64,000 bases of DNA, from contig NC_008700.1 of NCBI RefSeq assembly GCF_000015245.1, positions 4,216,001 through 4,280,000 of the forward strand, in the 5' to 3' direction. Shown here piece after piece: positions 34,629 through 43,346 of the stretch (positions are counted from its first letter, which is position 1; each line of letters begins with the position of its first letter). The stretch comes from Shewanella amazonensis SB2B (GTDB lineage Bacteria; Pseudomonadota; Gammaproteobacteria; Enterobacterales; Shewanellaceae). The notes under the pieces were generated by a model. It searched no databases and was not told where the DNA came from. It saw only the letters and a program-made list of their open reading frames with translations. The position numbers and the translations under genes were made by a program.

Positions 34629-35645
34629 TCAGTCCTTGTATTTCAAGCTGCCATTGGCTTTGATTTCATCGTACCAGAGGTTGTGGTGTTGAATAGCCCA
34701 GTTTTCATCACAGTAACCGGACTTCATACACTCCATACCACCTTCGCTGAGCACTGTCGCCATCCAGATATGCACTATGGTAAAGGCGATGATGATGATG
34801 GCACTGATGGCGTGGATCAGCAGGGCCGCCATTGAGGCTTCCCGCGGCAGATCCAGGCCTGGCAGCACCAACATCACCCCGGTCACGCTGATAAACAGAC
34901 CGAAGATGGTCAGGGTCCAGAACCACATCTTCTCACCGGCATTGGCGAAACCACTGTCGGGATGCTTGCCCTTGAAGGGGCCAAAGTTGATGTAGCCACC
35001 CACCAGCAGGAACCATTTAAGGTCATACAGCTTGAAGGTTTGCAGCGGCATCCACTTCACCACACACAGTATCCAGGCCAACATAAACACGGGCCCGGCA
35101 AAGTCGTGCACTGTCTTACTGCCGTAGATGAGCGATGCCCACAAACCCGAGCCCACATAGGGTTCGAGTACATGGCGCCCCAGCATGATGGTTAAACCGG
35201 TGAAGATCAGCAGCATACAGGCAATGGCCATCACCCAGTGGATAGTCAGATCCGCCTTGCTCCAGCGTGCCACCAGCTTACCCGAGAAGCCGTGATGCAG
35301 CTTCGAGGGGCCGTTGACCAGATAGAACAGCAGGAAGGCACCGAACACACCCACTACAGCAAAACCCATGACGGGGGTCAGATACTGGTTGCGGACTTCC
35401 TTACCCTGATTACCGGCCACGTTGATGAGCACGCCTGCCTCAACGCCCTGGGCGGTGGTATAACCGGATTCACCGGCTTTTACCGCACGCCACAGATCGG
35501 CATCACTGGTTTGCACAGCCTGTTGTTGGCTGGATTGCTCATCGGCGGCCCAGGCACCCGAAACGGGTCCCATCACCAGAGCTATCGCCAACAAGGCCAC
35601 AGACCAGAGCTGCTGCAGTGACTTGTTAAACGTTTTGGATAACAT
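34629..35645 (-). CDS. fdhC: Formate dehydrogenase cytochrome b subunit, copy 2
   Basis: The membrane cytochrome b subunit of the upstream formate dehydrogenase, 338 residues. A signal peptide ends near GAWAADE; a soluble stretch (about 28-85) precedes one helix and the four-helix core. Shared landmarks with copy 1 are LHHGFSGKLVARWSK, KTVHDFAGP, GGYINFGPFKGKHPDSGFANAGEKMWFW and the tail SEGGMECMKSGYCDENWA. The start is set at 35645 because TAGGAG lies in front; an in-frame ATG ten codons upstream has no ribosome binding site. The 3' end of this gene is the source of the tandem array that follows it. Confidence 0.95.
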   Translation of the reverse strand: MLSKTFNKSLQQLWSVALLAIALVMGPVSGAWAADEQSSQQQAVQTSDADLWRAVKAGESGYTTAQGVEAGVLINVAGNQGKEVRNQYLTPVMGFAVVGVFGAFLLFYLVNGPSKLHHGFSGKLVARWSKADLTIHWVMAIACMLLIFTGLTIMLGRHVLEPYVGSGLWASLIYGSKTVHDFAGPVFMLAWILCVVKWMPLQTFKLYDLKWFLLVGGYINFGPFKGKHPDSGFANAGEKMWFWTLTIFGLFISVTGVMLVLPGLDLPREASMAALLIHAISAIIIIAFTIVHIWMATVLSEGGMECMKSGYCDENWAIQHHNLWYDEIKANGSLKYKD

Positions 35646-35704
35646 TTTCACTCCTATAGCGGCAACAGAGCCCATTTAAGGCGCCCTGTTGCCACAGCTT
35701 GGCC

Positions 35705-36301
35705 TCAGTTAATCTCACCTGTCTGAGGGTTGTAGCCCCAGATCACGTTGGGATTGCCGCGGGCAGCCATACGCTCACGGTAGATGCTGGATACGACATC
35801 TGCATCACCGGCGAGCAGCGCCTTGGTGGCACACAGCTCGGCGCACATAGGCAGTTTGCCTTCGGCGATACGGTTGGCACCGTACTTCTGGCGTTCGGCG
35901 TCGGAGAAGTTCTCCTCAGGGCCACCGGCGCAGAAGGTGCACTTGTCCATCTTGCCGCGACTGCCAAAGGCGGTCTTTTTCGGGAACTGCGGCGCACCGA
36001 ACGGACAGGCGTAGAAGCAGTAGCCACAACCGATACAGGTATCTTTGTTGTGCAGCACTATGCCGTCGTCGGTTTTGTAGAAGCAGTTCGCCGGACACAC
36101 CGCCATACAGGGCGCGTCGGTACAGTGCATACAGGCAACCGAGATTGAGGCCTCGCCGGGTTCACCATCACGGATGGTGACTACACGGCGACGCTGAATA
36201 CCCCACTCGAGAGCGGAGTCGTTTTCGTTCTTACAAGCGGTGACACAACCGTTACACTCGATGCAGCGCTTGGTGTCACACAGAAATTTCATGACTGCCA
36301 T
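35705..36301 (-). CDS. fdhB: Formate dehydrogenase iron-sulfur subunit, copy 2
   Basis: A 198-residue ferredoxin-type subunit with the same four [4Fe-4S] sites as copy 1: CIECNGCVTAC, CMHCTDAPCMAVC, CIGCGYCFYAC, and CTFC plus CAELC. The first 170 residues are almost identical to copy 1. The tail differs: it ends RERMAARGNPNVIWGYNPQTGEIN, nine residues longer. No signal peptide and no membrane anchor are present, so it should ride with FdhA through Tat. GGAGAA precedes the ATG. Confidence 0.95.
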   Translation of the reverse strand: MAVMKFLCDTKRCIECNGCVTACKNENDSALEWGIQRRRVVTIRDGEPGEASISVACMHCTDAPCMAVCPANCFYKTDDGIVLHNKDTCIGCGYCFYACPFGAPQFPKKTAFGSRGKMDKCTFCAGGPEENFSDAERQKYGANRIAEGKLPMCAELCATKALLAGDADVVSSIYRERMAARGNPNVIWGYNPQTGEIN

Positions 36302-36328
36302 AATGGCTTTCTCCTCATCAAGTTACGG

Positions 36329-39178
36329 TCAGGCTTTAGTGATTTGGCACAGACTGGACTTGGTTTCCTGCATCTGGGTCACAGGGTCATAACCATAGGT
36401 CAGTACTGTGTTGGCAGATTCACCCTGTACGTAAGGCACTGTGCCTTCAGGGTAATTCTTAACCAAGCTCTCACCTTCAAAGATGCCCGCAAAGTGATAT
36501 GGCATAAAGCATTCACCGGCAATCACCCTTGGGGTCACCATGGCTTTAACGGTGATCACAGCGCCTTCTGGGCCATGAACTTTCACGTCGTCACCATCGC
36601 GGATACCACGGTCAGCGGCATCCCCCGGGTTGATTTCGATAAACATCTCCTGCTGCAGCTCTGCCAGCCATGGGTTGGAGCGGGTTTCTTCACCACCACC
36701 TTCGTATTCCACCAAGCGGCCAGAGGTCAATGCCAGAGGGAAGTCCTTGGAGAAGTCCTTCTCCTGGATTGACTTGTACAGGGTTGGCAGACGGTGAACC
36801 ATGCGGTCGTCGTAGGTTGGATACTTGGCCACCAAATCACGACGTGGGGTGTACAGCGGCTCACGGTGCAGCGGGATATCGTCCGGGAAGTTCCACACGA
36901 TACAACGGGCCTTGGCGTTACCGTAAGGAATACAACCGTGCTTGATGGCAACGCGCTGGATACCGCCGGATACGTCGGTCTTCCAGTTCTTGCCTTCGGC
37001 GTATTTCTTCTCTTCTTCGGTCAGGTCATCCCACCAGCCGAGCTGCTTGAGCATGTCAGCGGTAAACTCGGGGTAACCGTCCTGAATTTCAGCGCCCTTG
37101 GAGTAGGTGCCTTCCGCCAGAAGGTTGTTACCTTCATGCTCCACACCGAAGCGGGCACGGAAGTTACCACCACCGAAACGCACTTCACGGTCGGTACGGT
37201 AAAGGATTTGGGTACCGGGATGCTTCATCTCGGCTGTACCCCAACATGGCCATGGCAGACCATAGGTCTCACCCTTGGCTGGGCCACCGGGTGCTTCGAG
37301 GCTGTTCACATCGAAGGTGCCCCAGTTTTGCTGGTGCATCTTCAGACGCTCAGGGCTCTGGCCTGTGTAACCGATGGTCCACATGCCGCGGTTGAATTCG
37401 CGGGTCACATCTTCCACCAGCGGCTCGTCACCGTTGACCTGGATGTGCTTACAGAATTCTTTTTCCACGCCCCACTTCTTGGCCAGTTTGTACATGATCA
37501 CGTGGTCAGGCAGTGATTCGAACAGCGGCTCAATGACCTTATCGCGCCACTGCAGCGAACGGTTGGAGGCAGTTACCGAACCATAGGTCTCGAACTGGGT
37601 GGCGGCAGGCAGCAGGTACACACCGTCAGTGCGCTGGTGCATAACACCGGCCATGGTTGGGAAGGGGTCAACTACGACCACTGTGTCCATCTTGTTCAGT
37701 GCTTCACGCACTTCACGGCCACGGGTTTCGGTGTTGACTGACTGGCCCCAGAAGAATGCCAGACGAATGTTGTCTTTCTGGGCAATCTTGGTCTTGTCTT
37801 CCAGCACACCATCGTGCCAGCGGGAACAAGGAATACCAGCGGTGGTTTGTGGCTGCTTGCCGAGGTACTCGCCCTGATCGAAGCGGCCGGATACCCAGGC
37901 AGGATCCAGATCCCATACGTTGCTCCAGTGCGCCCAGGCACCGGAAGTCAGACCATAGTAACCTGGCAGGTTGTCGAACAGCAGACCAAAGTCGGTGGCG
38001 CCCTGTACGTTATCGTGGCCACGGAAAATGTTGGTACCGCCACCGGACACGCCCATGTTGCCCAGAGCCAACTGCAGAATACAGTAAGCGCGGGTGTTGG
38101 CATTACCTACGTGGTGCTGGGTACCACCCATACACCAAACGATGGTGCCTGGCTTGTGTTCGGCCATCATCTTGGCCACGCGGTACATTTGTGCCTTGGA
38201 GACACCCACCACGTTTTCCACTTCTTCCGGCGTCCAGCGCTTCACTTCGTCCTGAATACGTTCCATACCGTATACACGGGACTTGATAAAGGCCTCATCG
38301 TGCCAGCTGTTTTCGAAGATATGCCACAGCAGACCGTAGATGAAGGGGATATCGGTACCGGGACGGATATGCACGTACTCGTCGGATTTAGCCGCAGTAC
38401 GGGTGAAACGTGGGTCAACCACAATGATTTTGGCGCCGCGCTCTTTACCTGTGAGCACGTGCTGCATGGCAACGGGGTGCGCTTCGGTTGGGTTGGAGCC
38501 GATAAACATCATGCACTTGGAGTTGCGCATGTCGTTGAAGGAGTTGGTTTGCGCACCATAACCCCAGGTGTTGGCCACACCGGCTACAGTGGTAGAGTGA
38601 CAAATACGGGCCGAGTGGTCGACGTTGTTGGTGCCCCACATGGCCGCGAGTTTGCGGTACAGATAAGATTGTTCGTTGGAGAACTTGGCCGAACCCATGA
38701 AATACACGGAATCGGGACCGGATTGTTCGCGGATGCTGAGCATCTTGTCGCCAATCTCGTTGATGGCCTGATCCCAGCTGAGTTTCTTCCACTTACCGCC
38801 TTCAAGTTTCATTGGGTACTTGAGGCGCTTTTCACCGTGGCCGTGTTCACGCAGAGAGGCACCCTTGGCACAGTGGCCGCCCTGGTTGAAGGGGTGGTCG
38901 AAAGCCGGTTCCTGACCAGTCCACACGCCATTTTGTACTTCGGCGTAGATACCGCAACCCACAGAGCAGTGAGAGCAGATGGTACGCTTCACTTCGGTTG
39001 GGGCATTGTGTGGCACGTCTTTGGCTTCGGCGCGGCGCATCATGCCGGTACCCAGCATGGAGGCAGCGGCGATACCACCGGTGGCAAAACCGGCTGACTT
39101 GAGGAACTGACGGCGATTCATGCCGAGGCTGGGCTTTTCTGCCTGACGGGCCTCGGTGGAGGTGCGTGTCAATCGCAT
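36329..39178 (-). CDS. fdhA: Formate dehydrogenase catalytic subunit, copy 2
   Basis: A 949-residue molybdopterin or tungstopterin enzyme with a Tat signal (NRRQFLK, Arg 22-23), the [4Fe-4S] cysteines at C68, C71, C75 and C103, and the metal-ligand cysteine C193 in RICHSTT. The Fe-S motif differs slightly from copy 1 (TICSHCSVGCG against TICSACAVGCG). The central PNG-type region and the C-terminal beta-barrel are conserved. AAGGAG precedes the start. It lies 30 bases after the small Tat protein and 27 before fdhB. It belongs to the operon with the chaperone, ferredoxin and DUF3305/3306 genes, so it may be the main enzyme, with copy 1 a later duplicate or a form used under other conditions. 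Confidence 0.97.
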   Translation of the reverse strand: MRLTRTSTEARQAEKPSLGMNRRQFLKSAGFATGGIAAASMLGTGMMRRAEAKDVPHNAPTEVKRTICSHCSVGCGIYAEVQNGVWTGQEPAFDHPFNQGGHCAKGASLREHGHGEKRLKYPMKLEGGKWKKLSWDQAINEIGDKMLSIREQSGPDSVYFMGSAKFSNEQSYLYRKLAAMWGTNNVDHSARICHSTTVAGVANTWGYGAQTNSFNDMRNSKCMMFIGSNPTEAHPVAMQHVLTGKERGAKIIVVDPRFTRTAAKSDEYVHIRPGTDIPFIYGLLWHIFENSWHDEAFIKSRVYGMERIQDEVKRWTPEEVENVVGVSKAQMYRVAKMMAEHKPGTIVWCMGGTQHHVGNANTRAYCILQLALGNMGVSGGGTNIFRGHDNVQGATDFGLLFDNLPGYYGLTSGAWAHWSNVWDLDPAWVSGRFDQGEYLGKQPQTTAGIPCSRWHDGVLEDKTKIAQKDNIRLAFFWGQSVNTETRGREVREALNKMDTVVVVDPFPTMAGVMHQRTDGVYLLPAATQFETYGSVTASNRSLQWRDKVIEPLFESLPDHVIMYKLAKKWGVEKEFCKHIQVNGDEPLVEDVTREFNRGMWTIGYTGQSPERLKMHQQNWGTFDVNSLEAPGGPAKGETYGLPWPCWGTAEMKHPGTQILYRTDREVRFGGGNFRARFGVEHEGNNLLAEGTYSKGAEIQDGYPEFTADMLKQLGWWDDLTEEEKKYAEGKNWKTDVSGGIQRVAIKHGCIPYGNAKARCIVWNFPDDIPLHREPLYTPRRDLVAKYPTYDDRMVHRLPTLYKSIQEKDFSKDFPLALTSGRLVEYEGGGEETRSNPWLAELQQEMFIEINPGDAADRGIRDGDDVKVHGPEGAVITVKAMVTPRVIAGECFMPYHFAGIFEGESLVKNYPEGTVPYVQGESANTVLTYGYDPVTQMQETKSSLCQITKA

Positions 39179-39208
39179 CTTAATCTCCTTGGTTAAAGGT
39201 TACCTGGC

Positions 39209-39403
39209 TCAGTTGCGCAGGGTGGCGTAGTAATTGCGGATATGTTCAGTCTCGCGGTACTTGTCGCTTTGCGCTTCAGGTGCGGCTTCGGCTGGGGCTG
39301 CAGTAGCGCTGCCAGCCACTGTGGCCGCTGCCACGGCACCACCGCCAATGGCCAGAGCCTTGAGCAGTTCGCGACGACTCATTTCGGAAGCTTGCTTCTT
39401 CAT
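39209..39403 (-). CDS. Small Tat-signal protein of the formate dehydrogenase operon, copy 2
   Basis: A 64-residue protein with the Tat signal SRRELLKALAIGGGAVAAATV and a short mature part ending KYRETEHIRNYYATLRN. The mature ends of the two copies are clearly alike (RETxHxRxYYAxLR) while the signal parts are not, which suggests that the mature peptide is functional and not only a leader. It is first in the sub-cluster before fdhA copy 2 and follows the TorD-like gene by 89 bases. Confidence 0.88.
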   Translation of the reverse strand: MKKQASEMSRRELLKALAIGGGAVAAATVAGSATAAPAEAAPEAQSDKYRETEHIRNYYATLRN

Positions 39404-39492
39404 GTTGTCTCCTTGTTGTTATCGCACCCGGCCTCGCCGGGCAGTGTTTTGTGGCGGCTCTCGCCGCCGGTTTCTTGTCCTGCCTGTCAGAA

Positions 39493-40158
39493 TTAATGCA
39501 CTTCAACCGCTTCCTGACTGGCGGGGGCAATCTCGGCCGAGCCCGGGCAATTTACAGGGATGTCCAGACTCAGCTGTTCAAACTCATTGGCTTCCACGGC
39601 AAAAAAGGCCTTGGCAAGCTGGGCCACGGTGGCGTAGAAGGCAGAACTTGGCGCTTTGGCCACGGCATCACAGAAGCGGTCTATCCAGCTGCCAATATGG
39701 CGCTGATAGAAGGCCAGTTGGCGATAGCCTGGGGCTTCGAGGATAAGCACGCCCATGACTTCGCACAGGGCTGCCACGTGATCTTCGGGCTCCTTGACGT
39801 TTTCCTCACGCTCAAAGCCCATCTGGGCCAGATCCTGGCGCAGAAGCGCCAGCGGCGTGTCCATCAGGGAGCCTGTCATAAACCAGCTGCCGTAGGGCAG
39901 GATTTCACCGCAGCCCACGCCAAGAAACAGCACGAAGTACTCGTCTTCCAGCTGCTCCGGTGTGAACTGACCTGCTGCCAGCTTGATGGCGGCCCAGGCA
40001 CGGGTCATGTCGTTATCCAGTTCGTCCTCAACGTCCAGGCCCTGTAAAAAGGCCAGCAGTTCGGCTGAGGGGGCACGGCGCAACAAGGCCGCCAACAACT
40101 GGTATATGTCTGCCCGGAACTGATCGTTCTCTGATACTTGTCGAATAGCTTGGGTCAT
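39493..40158 (-). CDS. TorD-family chaperone for formate dehydrogenase
   Basis: A cytoplasmic, all-helical protein of 221 residues of the TorD/DmsD type, which binds Tat signals of molybdoenzymes and holds back export until the cofactor is in. The family core is seen in LEDEYFVLFLGVGCGEILPYGSWF (about 72-96) and in EPEDHVAALCEVMGVLI (about 122-138). Its position just before the Tat peptide and fdhA, 10 bases after the ferredoxin gene, indicates that FdhA is its client. The last residues are acidic. One chaperone gene appears to serve both enzymes, since none lies near the first operon. Confidence 0.9.
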   Translation of the reverse strand: MTQAIRQVSENDQFRADIYQLLAALLRRAPSAELLAFLQGLDVEDELDNDMTRAWAAIKLAAGQFTPEQLEDEYFVLFLGVGCGEILPYGSWFMTGSLMDTPLALLRQDLAQMGFEREENVKEPEDHVAALCEVMGVLILEAPGYRQLAFYQRHIGSWIDRFCDAVAKAPSSAFYATVAQLAKAFFAVEANEFEQLSLDIPVNCPGSAEIAPASQEAVEVH

Positions 40159-40168
40159 AGCGCGTCTC

Positions 40169-41833
40169 TTATCTCAGTTGCTTTTCCGGATCTTGAAGGA
40201 TGTCTTCAAACATGTCTTTCACGCGGCAATCGCCACACATCTTGAGTCGTTCGATGTTGGCGGAAAATGCCGAGTGCATGCCGACCATATCCAGCATCCG
40301 GTGCACCATGGATTGGGTCGCAAAGGGCGCGCCGCAGCGCACACACTCAAAGGGTTTTTCTTCCTTGAGTACCCGCGCCGCCTGACGGCTGGGAGCATCA
40401 AAATTCACCTGGGGCACCAGGCTGATAACCTTCTCGGGGCACGCAGCTTCACAGAGGCCACACTGCACACAGTTTTGTTCGGTAAACAGCAGCTTGGGTT
40501 CATCTCCGCCGTCCTTGAGGGCGGCTGTGGGACAAATAGCCACACAGGACATACACAGGGTGCAGTTATCGGTGGCGACGGTGACCTTACCGAAGGGGAT
40601 GTTGCCCATGGGCAGAATGCTGTTGATATCGGCAGCCTGACTGTTGAGGTGATCAATCGCGGCATACAGGGTGTCGCGCTTGCTGCCACCGCCAAAGGCG
40701 GCTGGAACCGTCACCGGCCAATCCAGACTGATATCCAGTGCAGGCGTCAGCGCAGCCAGCTCAGCCTCGTCAATCAAACGCACGCGCTCTGGCTGACCCA
40801 TTTCGGCCAAAATACGACAGGCCAGTGCAATTTCGCCCTTGAGCATGGTGGTGAGGGTGGGCGCTGTGGCCTGGGTATTGAGCACCAAGACTTCGCGGGC
40901 ACCCCACGCCAGAGCCGCCAGCCAATGGTCCATTGACGCCACGGTGATTTCTTCCAGTGCTACCGGCAGAACCTCTCCTGGCAAGGTGTCATTGATGAGC
41001 GCTGCGCCCTGATTCTGGTCGTGGAACAGGATCACCGGCGCTTCGAGGGCCTCATCGCGAAAACGGGAAACCAGTTTGTTGAGGAAACTGTGCAACGCCT
41101 GAGGGTTTGGCAAATCGTAACTGATGGCACCCGTTGGACAGGCATTGGTACAGCTTCCGGCACCGTGACACAGGTAAGGGTCGATTTCGATTTTCTTTTC
41201 CACGCTCTGAATGGCATCAGCGGGGCAGAAATTGAGGCAGCGGTTGCAACCATTGAGCCCATTGCGGTTGTGGGCGCACAGGTCGGCATTCACCTTCACA
41301 TAGCGGGGTTTGTCGAACTGGCCGACCAAATCGGGAATTTGCGCCACCGCATCAGCCAGTTTGGCTTCGTCCTGCCCAACATGAAAATAGCCGGGTGGCA
41401 GCAGTTCCAGCTGAATGGCAGGCTCAATGGACAGATCAAGCACTATGTCGAAATGGGGGCGGCGAATCGCCACGGTAGACAACTGGGCCTGGGTGCCATT
41501 TTGCTCCACCGTAGCCTGAAACTGACCAAGAAAGCCCTTGATGGACACCAGCTTGTTGTAATAACTCTCGACATCGGGGGCGGCATTCATCACCCGCTCG
41601 AGGTGCGCTTCATCCTGACTGGAAATATCGTCGGTGGCCAGAATCACCAGGCTCGCCATGGCAGACAGCTTGCCTGCGGCCAGACGGGCCAAGTCCTCTG
41701 CGCCGAGAATAAGGACATGTCCCTCGGTGGAATAACTCACCGTGGGTGGGATCAGGTTCCCGAGGATCCGGGTTTGTGCCAATACCTGACTGCGGATATC
41801 CGCGTGTCTGGCCCTGCGTGTTGTCTCTATCAT
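40169..41833 (-). CDS. Polyferredoxin-type 4Fe-4S protein of the formate dehydrogenase locus
   Basis: A soluble protein of 554 residues with four ferredoxin-type Fe-S motifs in two pairs: CNRCLNFCPADAI and CHGAGSCTNACPTGAI near residues 185-225, and CTLCMSCVAICPTAAL and CVQCGLCEAACPEKVI near residues 425-475. The C-terminus has CxxC pairs (ECVRCGAPF and MCGDC) that could bind another metal. An N-terminal 170-residue part resembles a nucleotide-binding fold but is not identified. It is found in Shewanella-type fdh clusters and probably donates or accepts electrons during cofactor handling or links the enzyme to cytoplasmic redox. ATG 41833 is taken; the longer frame starts with TTG. Confidence 0.88.
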   Translation of the reverse strand: MIETTRRARHADIRSQVLAQTRILGNLIPPTVSYSTEGHVLILGAEDLARLAAGKLSAMASLVILATDDISSQDEAHLERVMNAAPDVESYYNKLVSIKGFLGQFQATVEQNGTQAQLSTVAIRRPHFDIVLDLSIEPAIQLELLPPGYFHVGQDEAKLADAVAQIPDLVGQFDKPRYVKVNADLCAHNRNGLNGCNRCLNFCPADAIQSVEKKIEIDPYLCHGAGSCTNACPTGAISYDLPNPQALHSFLNKLVSRFRDEALEAPVILFHDQNQGAALINDTLPGEVLPVALEEITVASMDHWLAALAWGAREVLVLNTQATAPTLTTMLKGEIALACRILAEMGQPERVRLIDEAELAALTPALDISLDWPVTVPAAFGGGSKRDTLYAAIDHLNSQAADINSILPMGNIPFGKVTVATDNCTLCMSCVAICPTAALKDGGDEPKLLFTEQNCVQCGLCEAACPEKVISLVPQVNFDAPSRQAARVLKEEKPFECVRCGAPFATQSMVHRMLDMVGMHSAFSANIERLKMCGDCRVKDMFEDILQDPEKQLR

Positions 41834-41966
41834 GCTCACGTTGCGTTCCTGAACAGTTCTTTGGCTGTTTCTGTACGTAAGGGTCGGTGTTTTTCTGTTT
41901 ATTTTGCGCAACTTGCGCCACCTGACCGCACTATTTACAGCAATTCACATACCAGTTTTATGGACA

Positions 41967-42611
41967 TTAAACTCGGTTAAACTGACCCTGAGCGACAGGG
42001 CTCTCTGCCTCTGTAACTTCCTCCAGGTCATTTTGGGACAACTGCTCTGGCTCCTCAGGCAAATTGTCCTCCGCATCGGCCAGCACCTCTCCCCTGGGGG
42101 CGGACGTTGCTGCGACCTGAGGCTCTTCCTCTTCGGTGGTGGCTTCCATCACGTGCCTGAACACCTTTTTCGCCAGCTCCATCGAGGCATCGGCGCTCAG
42201 TTTGGGCTGATTGGAATAGTCGAGTGCATACTCAATCAGGCCGTCGATATGGTTGTACTGGGGTTGCTTCCACAGGGCGCGCAGGGCAGCCGTGCGGGTC
42301 AGTGGATCGACATCGGTCGACATAAAGCGGGCAAAACTGCCGCCCACCTCGATGGAATCGGGATCCGGCAAGGGTTCAGCGGGCACCTCGGCAGCGCCAT
42401 CAGCTTCAACCTCCGCGCTTAAGTCCGCTGGGGTATCAGCCACTTTGGGGGCATCAGTCAGCGCAGCATCAGCCGTCGGCAGGACCTCAGGAGCAGTAAT
42501 CGATGCGTCGGTAAGCTCTTGCGTGTTCGCAAGCTCAGCGGCTTCTTCGGCGGCTACCGCTTCACGCCGGGCTTGCCAGCGTCCCAAAAAACCGCGGGAA
42601 GTATCACTCAT
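41967..42611 (-). CDS. DUF3306 protein
   Basis: A protein of 214 residues recognised by its N-terminus (SRGFLGRWQARREA) and by the central block SFARFMSTDVDPLTRTAALRALWKQPQYNHIDGLIEYALDYS. The middle (about 20-85) is a low-complexity linker rich in Ala, Glu and Asp. This family accompanies formate dehydrogenase clusters with DUF3305 and is of unknown function; a role in maturation is likely from the context. Its ATG overlaps the DUF3305 stop (TGATG) and has a strong AGGAGG upstream. Confidence 0.88.
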   Translation of the reverse strand: MSDTSRGFLGRWQARREAVAAEEAAELANTQELTDASITAPEVLPTADAALTDAPKVADTPADLSAEVEADGAAEVPAEPLPDPDSIEVGGSFARFMSTDVDPLTRTAALRALWKQPQYNHIDGLIEYALDYSNQPKLSADASMELAKKVFRHVMEATTEEEEPQVAATSAPRGEVLADAEDNLPEEPEQLSQNDLEEVTEAESPVAQGQFNRV

Positions 42612-43069
42612 CAAGACCTCCTGGCGTTTGCTTCAGCCAGTTCCTTACGGCGGTTAACGTGTTTGCGGCGGTGGGCGCTGATTTCCACTTCACCGTGACG
42701 GGTGATAAAGGCTTCAATCCAGCAGGCCACAGCTTCGGGCATGGCCATGTTCAGCACCGGGGTATCGCCTTCCAGACACCCGGCTGCCACGTTTTGATCG
42801 GCACTGATACTGGCTGGCACCCAGGTACCGTCGGCAAGCTCGTCACAAACGATGTAAAGCATGGGGTTATTCATATCCAGATTCAGGCGATAACTCGCGC
42901 GCTCGTCCAGATACAGCTCGAGCAGAACCAACTGCCCTTCTGCGTCGCGTGCCTGACTGGCAGGGATGACTGAATCCAGTTCCCAGGTGGTGGAGGTCCA
43001 TCGACCCACCTGTTTTTCAACTTTTTTGAGCGACACATACATGGGCCAAACGCTTTGGGTGTGTTGCAT
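42611..43069 (-). CDS. DUF3305 protein
   Basis: A protein of 152 residues beginning MQHTQSVWPMYVSLKKVEKQ. The family block VGRWTSTTWELDSVIPA and the segment LYLDERASYRLNLDMNNPMLYIVCDE are visible, and the C-terminus is very basic (RRKHVNRRKELAEANARRS). It is found with DUF3306 in formate dehydrogenase clusters, function unknown. It is the first gene of the minus-strand operon, so its promoter should be in the 277-base gap to fdhD, which carries two palindromes. Confidence 0.88.
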   Translation of the reverse strand: MQHTQSVWPMYVSLKKVEKQVGRWTSTTWELDSVIPASQARDAEGQLVLLELYLDERASYRLNLDMNNPMLYIVCDELADGTWVPASISADQNVAAGCLEGDTPVLNMAMPEAVACWIEAFITRHGEVEISAHRRKHVNRRKELAEANARRS

Positions 43070-43197
43070 CTTCTCATTCCTCTGGGTTGGGTGCGGCCAG
43101 GGAGCCCGCACCGGCTCTTCACCCCAGACTGCAAAAAGGGTGCCAGCCGAAGGGCCGGAGAAGTTTGAAGTGGATCATCAAATCCTTGGTATTTATA

Positions 43198-43262
43198 GGA
43201 CAATTTGTCCCAAGCTGTTAAGGAAGTGGGACATAACAACACGCTCGACGGAAAATCTGTCG
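43198..43262. promoter_or_regulatory. Two palindromes between the divergent DUF3305 and fdhD genes
   Basis: GGACA-ATT-TGTCC (43198-43210) overlaps the half-site TGTCCC, which is repeated as GGGACA at 43228-43233. Further on, CGACGGA-AAA-TCTGTCG spans 43246-43262. Both lie in the 277-base gap that must contain the promoters of the two divergent formate dehydrogenase transcripts. The regulator encoded at 44195 is an obvious candidate to bind there. Confidence 0.5.
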
Positions 43263-43346
43263 GAAAACTGCGGTGGCGGATCACAAAATCCAGACAGGTA
43301 CGATACTTGCTAAGCATCTGAGTAAGTTACCCCTTTGAGGTTCGCC

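Noticed and set aside
30748..39178. Selenocysteine formate dehydrogenases
   Set aside because: Both fdhA genes have a cysteine codon at the metal-ligand position (C193, RICHSTT) and no in-frame TGA; no SECIS-type hairpin is needed.
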